Of a stretch of DNA of 64,000 nucleotides, positions 56,475 through 64,000 are shown piece by piece. The notes under the pieces were generated by a model. It was not told where the DNA came from and searched no databases. It saw nothing but the letters and a program-made list of their open reading frames with translations. Source of the DNA: Aurantiacibacter spongiae (lineage in GTDB: Bacteria; Pseudomonadota; Alphaproteobacteria; Sphingomonadales; Sphingomonadaceae). Position numbers and translations under genes: made by a program. How positions within the stretch are numbered: the stretch's first letter is position 1; the number at the start of each line of letters is the position of its first letter. Location of the stretch: the NCBI RefSeq assembly GCF_003815535.1, contig NZ_RPFZ01000001.1:1240001-1304000 (forward strand), written 5' to 3'.

Positions 56475-56935
56475 CAGCCCGGCGCGAGGGCGATGACCGC
56501 GTCGACCTCGACCGCGGCGCCCACCGGCAGGGCGGGCACGCCGACCGCCGCGCGGGCGTGGCGGCCCTTGTCGCCGAACACCTCGAACATCAGGTCCGAT
56601 GCGCCGTTCACGACCTTGTGCTGATCGGTGAAACCGGGCGCGCTGGCGACGAAGCCGCCCAGCTTCACGACCCGCTCCACCCGGTCGAGCGGTATCAGCG
56701 CCGCCTTCAGCTGCGCCAGGATCATCAGCCCGCAGGCCCGCGCGGCAGGGATCGCCTCCTCCACGCTCACGCCGTCGCCCAGCGTGCCGGTGAACACCTC
56801 GCCGTCGATGAAGGGAAGCTGGCCCGAGACGAAGGCGAGATCGCCGTGTACCACCACCGGCAGATAGCTGGCGAGAGGCGCGGACACCTCGGGCAGGGTG
56901 ATGCCAAGGCCGGCGAGGCGTGCTTCGATGCTCAT
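56474..56935 (-). CDS. RidA/YjgF family protein
   Basis: A 153-aa protein with GDLAFVSGQLPFIDGEVFTGTLGDGV and RAAVGVPALPVGAAVEVDAVIALAPG, the larger RidA subfamily (about 150 aa). RidA proteins remove reactive enamines and imines. The catalytic Arg of RidA proper is near RAAVGV. It overlaps the GDPD gene downstream and the HAD gene upstream. Confidence 0.9.
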   Translation of the reverse strand: MSIEARLAGLGITLPEVSAPLASYLPVVVHGDLAFVSGQLPFIDGEVFTGTLGDGVSVEEAIPAARACGLMILAQLKAALIPLDRVERVVKLGGFVASAPGFTDQHKVVNGASDLMFEVFGDKGRHARAAVGVPALPVGAAVEVDAVIALAPG

Positions 56936-57564
56936 GCGTCAGTGTCTCCGTGCAGGGTTTCCAGCACCCATGGCAGAGCCTCGTCCCAGCTGTCTATCCG
57001 CGCATGGGCGTGGCCGGCCTCGAGCGCGCAGGGGACGTGCGGGGCGATGGAAGGCTCTCCGCACAGATGCAGCCGATGGACCTCGGGGGCGACGCTGCGG
57101 GCCGACTTGTGATGGATGGCCAGGTCGTCGATGAAGACCGCACGGGTCGCGCCGCGCTCCTCCACGATGCGGCGCAGCGCCTCGCCCTTGGGCCCCTGGT
57201 TGGTGAACACCGGCACGTTCAGGCCAAGCGCGTTAAGCTGCCGCGTGCGCGCCGCATTGCGCTCGTCGGTAAGGTTGGTGAGGACCACCACATCGGCATC
57301 CTCACCCAGCCGCGCCATTGCCTCCAGCGCGCCGGCGATGGGTTGCTGCGTGTCCATCTGCGTGTCGAAGAAGCCCCCGAGCAGGCGCCAGACGTCCTCC
57401 TCGGTCATCGCCTCCTCGCTGCCGCGCCGGCGCATGGACTGGACGAAGGGATTTCCCTCCAGCGCGAACTCCACATCGTGCTCGCTATCGAGCCATTCGC
57501 GGAAATGGCGAACCATGTGCAGCAGCACCTCGTCGCAATCGGTGACGACCAGCGGACGGCTCAT
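56932..57564 (-). CDS. HAD-superfamily hydrolase
   Basis: A 210-aa cytoplasmic protein. Motif I is VVTDCDEVLLHMV, motif II VVVLTNLTDE, the Lys in NQGPKGEAL and motif IV RAVFIDDLAIHH. The DxDE start is atypical (DCDE) but consistent with HAD phosphatases. Substrate unknown. Overlaps ridA and the DUF3572 gene by about four bases each. Confidence 0.85.
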   Translation of the reverse strand: MSRPLVVTDCDEVLLHMVRHFREWLDSEHDVEFALEGNPFVQSMRRRGSEEAMTEEDVWRLLGGFFDTQMDTQQPIAGALEAMARLGEDADVVVLTNLTDERNAARTRQLNALGLNVPVFTNQGPKGEALRRIVEERGATRAVFIDDLAIHHKSARSVAPEVHRLHLCGEPSIAPHVPCALEAGHAHARIDSWDEALPWVLETLHGDTDA

Positions 57565-57857
57565 CGCGCCAGCTCCGCCCGCGCCGCGGCGAGCGTATCG
57601 GGCGGGACGTCGAGCGCCTCCGCCGCGCCCAGCAGGTCCGGCTCGTGCTGAGCGAGGAAATCGAGCACCGCGCGGTGCGTCGCCGGATCGGCGATGGCGC
57701 CGCGCAGCGCGTCGGGCGTAAGGCCGGTCAGGTCGAGGAAGCGCTGCGCGCGCGGCCCGTCCGCCAGGATCCAGCCGAGCGCGGCCAGCGCCAGCGCCGA
57801 AGCATCCTTTACGGAATCTTTATGTGTGTTAAGGATGGTGCATGTCCGTTTGAACAA
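57561..57857 (-). CDS. DUF3572 protein
   Basis: About 98 aa if it starts at the TTG at 57857; the start is uncertain because no ATG or GTG lies in frame near it. The conserved part is ALALAALGWILADGPRAQRFLDLTGLTPDALRGAI and LDFLAQHEPDLLGAAEALDV. The family of unknown function is typically adjacent to divK in alphaproteobacteria, as here. Divergent from divK. Confidence 0.8.
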   Translation of the reverse strand: MFKRTCTILNTHKDSVKDASALALAALGWILADGPRAQRFLDLTGLTPDALRGAIADPATHRAVLDFLAQHEPDLLGAAEALDVPPDTLAAARAELAR

Positions 57858-57911
57858 ATGTGGCAAAAACCCGGTCGAACGACAAGGCCGGGCGGGTCGC
57901 TCGGGGGCTAG

Positions 57912-58304
57912 ATGACGAAGCGAATCCTCGTTGTCGAGGACAACGATCTGAACCGGAAGCTTTTCTGCGACGTATTGCGGGCGAGCGGCTTCCAGGTGGA
58001 GCCGGTTTCGGACGGAAACCTCGCGATAGAGCGGGCCCGCGCCTTCGATCCGAACCTGGTGGTCATGGACATCCAGTTGCAGGAGATCTCGGGTCTCGAC
58101 CTCATCGCCACGATCAAAGGCGACGTCGACCTCTCCGGCGTCCCGGTGCTGGCGGTGACCGCCTATGCCGGCAAGGGAGACGAGCAGCGCATCCGCGAAT
58201 CGGGGGCGGAGGGGTATCTGTCCAAGCCGGTCAGCATCGGCCCGTTCATGGCCGCGGTGCGCTCCCTGGTCGAGGTGCGCCCGGTGACGACCGCTACCGG
58301 CTGA
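57912..58304 (+). CDS. divK: single-domain response regulator DivK
   Basis: A 130-aa receiver-only protein: VVEDNDLNRKLFCDVLRASG, phosphorylation site Asp53 in VVMDIQLQEISGLDL, TAYAGKGDEQRIRESG and the KPV loop. It is nearly identical in layout to Caulobacter DivK, which steers the CckA relay to CtrA. Divergent from DUF3572. pleD, often next to it, is not present. Confidence 0.95.
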   Translation: MTKRILVVEDNDLNRKLFCDVLRASGFQVEPVSDGNLAIERARAFDPNLVVMDIQLQEISGLDLIATIKGDVDLSGVPVLAVTAYAGKGDEQRIRESGAEGYLSKPVSIGPFMAAVRSLVEVRPVTTATG

Positions 58305-58446
58305 CGCGGGCCAAGGGCCGCGCGATCGGGAACGCGCGGGTGCCCTCATTCGCTTGACATTGCACCGCGCGGCAGCTTTCGCCGCCACATCACCCCGTCG
58401 CAGGACGCGGGGGCCGCCCTTTGCACAGGAAAGACAGGACATCCGG

Positions 58447-58689
58447 ATGGACCGCGCCGAAGTCGACAGCAAGATCCGCTCGATCATCGAACCCTTCAAC
58501 AAGAAGGGCGTGACCATCACCGAGGACGCGACCTTCGCCGGCGACCTCGAATTCGACAGCCTGACGGTGATGGATTTCGTGGCCGCGATCGAGGACGAGT
58601 TCGACATCATCATCTCGATGAACCAGCAGGCCGAGATCGAGACCTACGGCCAGCTCGTCGACGCCGTGCACACGCAGACGAAGGACTGA
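58447..58689 (+). CDS. acyl carrier protein for sphingolipid synthesis
   Basis: An 80-aa ACP from the ATG at 58447. The phosphopantetheine Ser38 lies in LEFDSLTVMDFV. It precedes spt by 7 bp. In sphingolipid-making alphaproteobacteria the adjacent ACP delivers the acyl chain to serine palmitoyltransferase; this pairing is established. It is not the housekeeping AcpP (longer and different flanks). Confidence 0.9.
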   Translation: MDRAEVDSKIRSIIEPFNKKGVTITEDATFAGDLEFDSLTVMDFVAAIEDEFDIIISMNQQAEIETYGQLVDAVHTQTKD

Positions 58690-58696
58690 GGCAGGC

Positions 58697-59947
58697 ATGA
58701 GCCAGGGCCCCGTGCAACCGGACCGGCCGGACAGGCCGGAGGGCGGACAGGGCGACCTGTTCTCCAAGTTCGACGACACCATCGCCATGCGCGCCAACCT
58801 GCTGGCGAGCGGCGTGACCGATCCGTTCGCGCTGGTGATGGAGAAGGTTCACTCGCCCACCCGCGCGGTATGCAACGGTCGCGAGACGATCCTGCTCGGC
58901 ACCTACAACTACATGGGCATGACCTTCGATCCGGACGTCATCAGCGCCGGTCAACAGGCCCTGCGCGATTACGGGTCCGGCACCACCGGCAGCCGCGTGC
59001 TCAACGGCACCTATCAGGGCCACCGCGAATGCGAGGCGGCGCTGCGCGAGTTCTACGGCATGGATCACGCGATGGTGTTCTCCACCGGCTACCAGGCCAA
59101 TCTGGGAATCATCTCGACCATCGCGGGCAAGGGCGACTACGTCGTCCTCGACATCGACAGCCATGCCAGCATCTGGGACGGGTGCAGCATGGGCCAGGCC
59201 GAGATCGTGCCGTTCAGGCACAACGACATCGAGGCGATGGAAAAGCGCCTGAAGCGCATTCCCGAAGGCGCGGGCAAGCTGGTCGTGCTGGAAGGCGTCT
59301 ATTCCATGCTGGGCGACGTCGCCCCGCTCGCCGAGATGGTCCGCATCGCCAAGGCCAACGGCGCGATGGTGCTGGTGGACGAGGCGCATTCGATGGGCTT
59401 CATCGGCGAGAACGGTCGCGGGGTGGTGGAGGAGGCGGGCGTCATCGACGATGTCGACTTCATCATCGGCACCTTTTCCAAGAGCGTGGGCACGGTGGGG
59501 GGCTTCTGCGTTTCCAACCACCCCAAGTTCGACATCATGCGGCTCGTCTGCCGCCCGTACGTTTTCACCGCCAGCCTGCCGCCATCGGTAGTCGCCACCG
59601 CCGCGACCTCCATCCGCAAGCTGATGGATGCCAGGGACAAGCGCGAACACCTCTGGAAAAACTCGCGGCGGCTGCATGGCGGACTGAAGGCGCTGGGCTT
59701 TCGCCTGGGCACCGAGGAACCGCAAAGCGCCATCGTCGCGGTCATCATGCCCGACCTCGAACAGGGGGCGAGCATGTGGGAGGCGCTGCTGCGCGAAGGC
59801 CTCTACGTCAACCTCGCCCGGCCACCCGCGACGCCCGCCAACATGACGCTGCTCAGATGCTCGCTCTGCGCCGAACATTCGGACGAGGAGGTCGAGACCA
59901 TCCTCGGCATGTTCGAACGCGCCGGACGGGCGACGGGCATCATCTGA
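58697..59947 (+). CDS. spt: serine palmitoyltransferase
   Basis: A 416-aa alpha-oxoamine synthase. The PLP lysine is Lys262 in IIGTFSKSVGTVGGF, with TYNYMGMTFDPDVI, GSGTTGSRVLNGTYQGH and DEAHSMGFIGENGRGV. It condenses serine with an acyl chain to make 3-ketosphinganine, the first step to the glycosphingolipids that replace or supplement LPS in sphingomonads. Soluble, with the ACP gene directly upstream. Confidence 0.95.
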   Translation: MSQGPVQPDRPDRPEGGQGDLFSKFDDTIAMRANLLASGVTDPFALVMEKVHSPTRAVCNGRETILLGTYNYMGMTFDPDVISAGQQALRDYGSGTTGSRVLNGTYQGHRECEAALREFYGMDHAMVFSTGYQANLGIISTIAGKGDYVVLDIDSHASIWDGCSMGQAEIVPFRHNDIEAMEKRLKRIPEGAGKLVVLEGVYSMLGDVAPLAEMVRIAKANGAMVLVDEAHSMGFIGENGRGVVEEAGVIDDVDFIIGTFSKSVGTVGGFCVSNHPKFDIMRLVCRPYVFTASLPPSVVATAATSIRKLMDARDKREHLWKNSRRLHGGLKALGFRLGTEEPQSAIVAVIMPDLEQGASMWEALLREGLYVNLARPPATPANMTLLRCSLCAEHSDEEVETILGMFERAGRATGII

Positions 59948-59960
59948 CGCGCGGCGCGCC

Positions 59961-61613
59961 ATGAAGGCGCTGCTCGGCTGGCTTGGCCGCACCGGCCTGC
60001 TCTACTTGCTGCTGTGCGCGGCGATCGCCTTCTACCTGTTCGCGTGGCCGTCGCTGTCCGCGCAGTTTTCGGGCGAAAGCCTGCGCACCGACGCGATGAG
60101 CGTGGCGCAAATCCGCGATCGGCTGGCGCAGGACCGGCGCGCGGCGCAAAGCGCGCTGGAGGCGCGCGCCGAGGCGATTCGCGATGACAGCCGCGAGGCG
60201 CTCGACCGGCAACTGGCCAAGAGGCGCGGCGAACGCGCGGCGCTGACCGCCGAGCTTGGCGAAGGTGGCGGCTGGCTCGATTCGGTGCGCCCGTCGCGCA
60301 TCCTGGAGCGAAAGCGGCTGGAATTGCGCCTCGCCGCGCTCGATGCCGAGATCGGCGCGCTGGAGGCGGCGCGCGATGCGCGTATGCGGGCCGACGCGCT
60401 CGCATCCGCCCGGGCCGCGCTCGCGCGTTACGCCCGCATCCCGACCGCGCGCGCCGTGAGCCTGTCGCGGCAGGCCTGCACCCGGGCGGAGCGGGCCCTG
60501 GCGACTTTCGACGCGCGCGAGCCGGTCGATCGCGGTCTGCGCAACGTCTTCCTGCAGGAACGCGCGGCACTCGACGAGGCGCGGCGGGAACGCTGCACGG
60601 CGGCGAGCGAGCGCGCGACGAGGCGGCAGCGCGGCCTGCAGGCCGCCAGCGCCTATCGCCAGGCGAAAGCGCGCGTCGTGCAGGCGGAAGACTGGAGCGT
60701 CGCCGCCCTGCCCGACCCTGCCAGGTCCGTCTCGGACACCACGATCCGCGACATCGCATGGCGCGCGGCACTGGCGCTGCTCGCCATATTGCTGACGCCC
60801 TTCGCCATTCGCACGCTGTTCTATTACGCGCTCGCCCCGATCGCGGAGCGGCGCCCGCCCATCCGCCTTGCCCCTTCCGGCGGGACCGGCGGGGGTCCGC
60901 GAACGACCGGGGTTTCGGAACCGTCGCTTTCGGTAACGCTCGGCCCCGACGAGGAATTGCTGGTCAGACAGAGCTTTCTGCAATCGAGTCCGGTCGGCGC
61001 CCACATGCGCACCCGCTGGCTGCTGAGCTGGCGACGTCCGTTGTCGAGCCTCGCCAGCGGTCTTGCCTTCCTCACCGAGGCGCGCGGCGAGGGGGCCGAA
61101 TTCACCGTATCGGCGCGTGACGATCCCTTCGCCGAGATCGCCCGGATCGACCTCCCGCCGGGCGGGGCGCTGGTGGTGCAGCCCCGCGCGCTGGCGGCGG
61201 TGGTGCAACCGGTCGACCGGCCGTTGCAGATCCGCAGCCGGTGGCGGCTCTTCAGCCTGCATGCCTGGCTGACATTGCAGTTCCGCTACCTCGTCTTCCA
61301 CGGCCCCGTGGCGCTGATCGTCAAGGGCGGGCGCGGCGTGCGCGTGGAGCAGGCGAAGGCGGGGCGGGTGTTCGGACAGGACCAGCTGATCGGGTTTTCC
61401 GCGCACACCGCCTATTCGATCGGCCGCAACGAAACCTTTCAGCCCTACCTGTTCGGCCGCGAGCCGCTGTTTCGGGACCGGGTCGTGGACGACGGCGCCG
61501 CGGCGGACGGCATCCTTGTCATCGAAGAGGCCCCGATGGCCGGGCAGCGGCAGGGCGTGCGCGCGGGGCTGGAGAACGCCTTCGATGCCATGCTCAAGGC
61601 GTTCGGTATCTGA
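59961..61613 (+). CDS. large membrane protein with coiled coil, unknown, next to spt
   Basis: A 550-aa protein, 13 bp after spt. Order: one N-terminal helix (LLYLLLCAAIAFYLFAW), about 220 residues of Arg/Ala/Glu-rich helical coiled coil, a second helix (AWRAALALLAILLTPFAIRTLFYYAL), then a cytoplasmic-type beta-rich domain (residues 310-545) with LPPGGALVVQPRALAAVVQP, FHGPVALIVKGGRGVRVEQA and GFSAHTAYSIGRNETF. The last part resembles the AIM24 fold. No enzyme motif. Close coupling to spt suggests a role in sphingolipid placement. Confidence 0.8.
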   Translation: MKALLGWLGRTGLLYLLLCAAIAFYLFAWPSLSAQFSGESLRTDAMSVAQIRDRLAQDRRAAQSALEARAEAIRDDSREALDRQLAKRRGERAALTAELGEGGGWLDSVRPSRILERKRLELRLAALDAEIGALEAARDARMRADALASARAALARYARIPTARAVSLSRQACTRAERALATFDAREPVDRGLRNVFLQERAALDEARRERCTAASERATRRQRGLQAASAYRQAKARVVQAEDWSVAALPDPARSVSDTTIRDIAWRAALALLAILLTPFAIRTLFYYALAPIAERRPPIRLAPSGGTGGGPRTTGVSEPSLSVTLGPDEELLVRQSFLQSSPVGAHMRTRWLLSWRRPLSSLASGLAFLTEARGEGAEFTVSARDDPFAEIARIDLPPGGALVVQPRALAAVVQPVDRPLQIRSRWRLFSLHAWLTLQFRYLVFHGPVALIVKGGRGVRVEQAKAGRVFGQDQLIGFSAHTAYSIGRNETFQPYLFGREPLFRDRVVDDGAAADGILVIEEAPMAGQRQGVRAGLENAFDAMLKAFGI

Positions 61614-61685
61614 GCGAGCGCGGAACTGCGCCGCGGGGCGAGCCGTTTGCCCGCCGAACCCCCGAAAAACGAGGAGACGACGATC

Positions 61686-62117
61686 ATGGCGAACATCCGC
61701 AGCGGCAGCGCGAAATACGAAGGTCTGGGCAAGGACGGCCAAGGCCACGTATCGACCGAATCCGGCGCGCTAGACAACCAGCCCTACGGTTTTTCCACCC
61801 GGTTCGAGGACGAGCCCGGCACCAATCCCGAGGAACTGATCGCGGCCGCCCATGCGAGTTGCTTCACCATGGCCCTGAGTTTCGCGCTCGCCCGGGCGGG
61901 GCACGAGCGGGGCACGCTGTCGACGACGGCGAAGGTCACGCTGGAAAAGGACGGTGACGGCTTCAAGGTATCGCGATCCGACCTGACGCTGACGGGCGAG
62001 GTCGCGGGGATCGAGAAGGCCGAGTTCGAGACACTGGCGAACGAGGCGAAGGCCAACTGCCCGATCTCCAAGCTGCTCGACGCCGAGATTTCGCTGGATA
62101 CGACGTTCGAGGGCTAG
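61686..62117 (+). CDS. OsmC family peroxiredoxin
   Basis: A 143-aa protein from the ATG at 61686 with GAGGAG upstream. It has GTNPEELIAAAHASCFTMALSFAL and EAKANCPISKLLDAEISLDT, giving the two redox cysteines of OsmC/Ohr proteins. It reduces organic hydroperoxides. It follows the spt-linked gene in the same direction. Confidence 0.93.
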   Translation: MANIRSGSAKYEGLGKDGQGHVSTESGALDNQPYGFSTRFEDEPGTNPEELIAAAHASCFTMALSFALARAGHERGTLSTTAKVTLEKDGDGFKVSRSDLTLTGEVAGIEKAEFETLANEAKANCPISKLLDAEISLDTTFEG

Positions 62118-62130
62118 GGGCGCGCGAGGG

Positions 62131-62778
62131 TCAGCGTAACTGGTCCAGCGAGGTGACGGCGGCGCAGCGGTCGGCGGGGTCGGCCTGCCCGTCGCCGTGG
62201 CCAAGCTGCGTCAACAGCACGAAACCGCCGATGACCAGCACCACGAAGACGGTCGCGACGATGCCGAGATACCTGTCGATCACGCGCTTGATCGGGGCGC
62301 CGAACACGCGGAACAGCACGCCGACCACGATGAAGATCATCCCCCGCCCGACCAGGCTGGCGATGACGAAGGTGGCGAGGTTCATCTTCACGAAGCCCGC
62401 GCTGATCGTCAGCAGCTTGAACGGCACCGGGGTCGACCCGGCGACCACGATTACCTCCCAGTCGAACTCGCGCAGATAGCAGGCGGCCTGCGGGAAGCTG
62501 TCGGACAGTCCCAGCAGGCCGATCAGCCAGGCGCCCACCGATTCGTAGAGGAAGTATCCGATGGCGTAGCCGAACAGGCCGCCCAGCACCGAAAAGGCCG
62601 TGCACAGGATGGCGAAGCGGATCGCCCTTCGCGGTTCGGCGAGGCACATCAGGCCTAACAGGGGGTGGGGCGGAATGGGGAAGAACGAGGATTCGACGAA
62701 GGCGAACAGCGCCAGCCACCATTGCGCCCGGGGGTGCGCCGCCTTGGCCATCGTCCACTCGTACAGCCCGCGCAGCAT
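62131..62778 (-). CDS. YqaA-type VTT/SNARE-associated membrane protein
   Basis: A 215-aa protein from the ATG at 62778: LRGLYEWTMAKAAHPRAQWWLALFAFVESSFFPIPPHPLLGLMCLAEP, AIGYFLYESVGAWLIG and VVAGSTPVPFKLLTISAGF. This is the YqaA branch of the DedA-like group, of which some members move lipids across membranes. Four or five helices. Converges on the osmC gene. Confidence 0.88.
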   Translation of the reverse strand: MLRGLYEWTMAKAAHPRAQWWLALFAFVESSFFPIPPHPLLGLMCLAEPRRAIRFAILCTAFSVLGGLFGYAIGYFLYESVGAWLIGLLGLSDSFPQAACYLREFDWEVIVVAGSTPVPFKLLTISAGFVKMNLATFVIASLVGRGMIFIVVGVLFRVFGAPIKRVIDRYLGIVATVFVVLVIGGFVLLTQLGHGDGQADPADRCAAVTSLDQLR

Positions 62779-62842
62779 CGCCGTCTTCTCCCGCAAGCGG
62801 CGGCCATTAGGCGAGCGTACCATCAGAGGCAAGTCCTACAAA

Positions 62843-62894
62843 ATAACCGTTATGGCACTTTTTTATTGACATCGTGACGCTCTTTGGTTAGAAA
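62843..62894 (+). promoter_or_regulatory. sigma-70-type promoter with upstream palindrome
   Basis: TTGACA (62866-62871), 17-bp spacer, TAGAAA (62889-62894). A short palindrome ATAAC-C-GTTAT (62843-62853) lies upstream and could be an operator. It points toward the terminase genes. Confidence 0.55.
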
Positions 62895-62939
62895 AACGGA
62901 ACATCGCGAAAAACCGAATCGAAACGCATCACGTCATCA

Positions 62940-62968
62940 GGGCGGCCCCGCATCGGGAGCCGCCCTTT
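62940..62968 (+). terminator. terminator-like hairpin before the terminase genes
   Basis: A 7-bp GC stem (62940-62946 with 62959-62965) followed by TTT. It lies about 45 bp downstream of the promoter, so it ends a short transcript or attenuates the terminase genes. Confidence 0.5.
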
Positions 62969-63013
62969 CTCGTGGGTGTCGTTCTTCGCGCCGAGCAGTG
63001 GAGGGGATCGATC

Positions 63014-63493
63014 ATGCCCAAACGGGTCAAGCCACGTCAGGATCAGAAGGGTCAGAACCTCAGGCCGAACTGGAAGGCAATCTTCCTGGAAACGCTGGCC
63101 GAGACGTCGAACGTCACCCGGGCCGCGCAAGCCTGCAACGCCATGCCGTCCTACGCCTATCGGCACCGGCGGCAGGATCCGGTTTTCCGCCGGCGATGGA
63201 GCGAGGCGCTGCTCGAGGGCTACGAGCACCTCGAACTGGAGACGCTCGAGCGCCTGCGGTTCGGTACCCCGCCGGGCGACAGGAAGTTCGACATCGCCAG
63301 CGCGCTGCGATTGCTGGCCGCCCATCGGGAGGCCGCCGCGCGGGAAAAGGCCCGGCAGAGCAAGCGCGACAGGGCAGTGGTCCTCGCCAGCCTGACGAAG
63401 AAGCTCGAAATGATGCGCGAACGCAAGGTCGCTGCCGAAGAAATGCTCCGCAACGAAGGCGTGATACGGCTCGAAGACCATGCCGCGAAATGA
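63014..63493 (+). CDS. terminase small subunit-like HTH protein
   Basis: A 159-aa protein from the ATG at 63014. The helix-turn-helix region is FLETLAETSNVTRAAQACNAMPSYAYRHR, followed by DPVFRRRWSEALLEGYEHLELETLERL and a basic C-terminal coil. It overlaps the large terminase gene by 14 bp, as expected for the small subunit that recognises DNA for packaging. It shares its HTH pattern with the protein at 16894. Confidence 0.8.
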   Translation: MPKRVKPRQDQKGQNLRPNWKAIFLETLAETSNVTRAAQACNAMPSYAYRHRRQDPVFRRRWSEALLEGYEHLELETLERLRFGTPPGDRKFDIASALRLLAAHREAAAREKARQSKRDRAVVLASLTKKLEMMRERKVAAEEMLRNEGVIRLEDHAAK

Positions 63494-64000
63494 TCGCGAC
63501 GCTCTCCTCGCGGGCCTGTGCGCCGGCGAGGCGGGTGGCTTCCTCGCCGGGCTTCGCGAGGATGAGCAGCTCACCCTGCAAGGTCACTGGCCGCTGTGGG
63601 CGCGGGCCGAACAACTGCCGCCCGACGGCGATTGGCGCATATGGCTGATCTGCGCCGGCCGCGGCTTCGGCAAGACCCGCGCGGGCGCGGAATGGGTACG
63701 CCGCATCGCCGAGGACGATCCCGACGCGCGCATAGCGCTGGTCGCCAGCTCGCTTACCGAGGCCCGCGCGGTCATGGTGGAAGGCGAAAGCGGCATCCTG
63801 GCCTGCGACGCCTACGGCGAGGAACCGGTATTCGAACCGTCGCTGCGCCGCGTCACCTGGCCGACGGGCGCGCAGGCCACGCTGTATTCGGCGCACGAGG
63901 CGGATTCGTTACGCGGCCCCCAGCACGGTTACGCATGGTGTGACGAAATAGCCAAATGGGATAATTCCGGTGAGCGGGCAATGACCGCATGGGACAATCT
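63480..64000 (+). CDS. terminase large subunit, 5-prime part
   Basis: Only the first 173 codons lie in the window. Walker A is ICAGRGFGKTRAGAEWVR and Walker B ends in YAWCDEIAKW, as in the large terminase of phages and of Rhodobacter-type gene transfer agents. It is the ATP-driven motor that packs DNA into the capsid. The frame is open to the end of the window. Whether a prophage or a gene transfer agent follows cannot be seen. Confidence 0.88.
   Translation, partial: MPRNDRDALLAGLCAGEAGGFLAGLREDEQLTLQGHWPLWARAEQLPPDGDWRIWLICAGRGFGKTRAGAEWVRRIAEDDPDARIALVASSLTEARAVMVEGESGILACDAYGEEPVFEPSLRRVTWPTGAQATLYSAHEADSLRGPQHGYAWCDEIAKWDNSGERAMTAWDN

Overview
The window is a GC-rich (about 65-70 %), densely packed bacterial chromosome segment. 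It contains ctrA, divK, a DUF3572 gene, an entericidin-like lipoprotein, DUF4167, kynA-kynU, a single-cysteine DksA and a serine palmitoyltransferase next to a dedicated acyl carrier protein. This set points to an alphaproteobacterium of the order Sphingomonadales, most likely an Erythrobacteraceae-type organism. That placement is an inference from gene content; no rRNA or tRNA gene was seen.

Layout. 0-6.3 kb: small envelope lipoproteins, a PagL-like outer-membrane protein, a MATE exporter, an HNH nuclease, gluQ, a HIG1-type membrane protein, a cobalamin adenosyltransferase and a DUF202 protein. 6.3-16.6 kb: mutS, a maeB-type malic enzyme, an SDR, a Tat-exported GFO/IDH/MocA oxidoreductase, trmB, a winged-helix membrane regulator with a divergent membrane protein, and ctrA. 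16.9-18.3 kb: an accessory pocket with a terminase-small-subunit-like HTH gene, a GIY-YIG nuclease enclosed by a near-perfect 27-bp inverted repeat, and an AT-richer orphan gene. 18.3-26.2 kb: rpoN-lptB, a BON-MscS channel, a secreted esterase, ppa and an M61 peptidase. 26.2-33.4 kb: a tightly overlapping hisS-prfA-prmC unit, DUF4167, lnt and metK. 33.5-42.7 kb: scoB/scoA with a HAD lipoprotein between them, a probable small RNA, a CDC48-type AAA ATPase, an MscS channel and polA. 42.9-50.9 kb: a lipoprotein, a class A beta-lactamase-like protein, a host-attachment/baeRF protein, two methyltransferases, groES-groEL under a CIRCE operator, and kynA-kynU. 50.9-62.8 kb: DUF4112, a solute-binding protein, PilZ, dksA, Sel1, a GNAT protein, GDPD, RidA, HAD, DUF3572, divK, the sphingolipid pair ACP-Spt, a large unknown membrane protein, OsmC and a YqaA-type protein. 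63.0 kb to the end: small and large terminase subunits, the start of a gene transfer agent or prophage that continues past the window.

How the genes connect. Cell-cycle control is represented by ctrA and divK, and CtrA-like boxes lie upstream of ctrA, pilZ and the Sel1 gene. Envelope biogenesis is represented by lptB, lnt, PagL, ACP-Spt and several lipoproteins. Translation is represented by hisS, prfA, prmC, trmB and gluQ.

The most unusual signals are: an abrupt compositional switch in the last third of hisS; the inverted-repeat-bounded GIY-YIG unit; a strictly 21-bp-periodic GGTRACG array between convergent genes; an apparent small RNA with its own terminator upstream of the CDC48 gene; and a terminase-small-subunit-like paralogue beside ctrA, far from the terminase genes at the right end.
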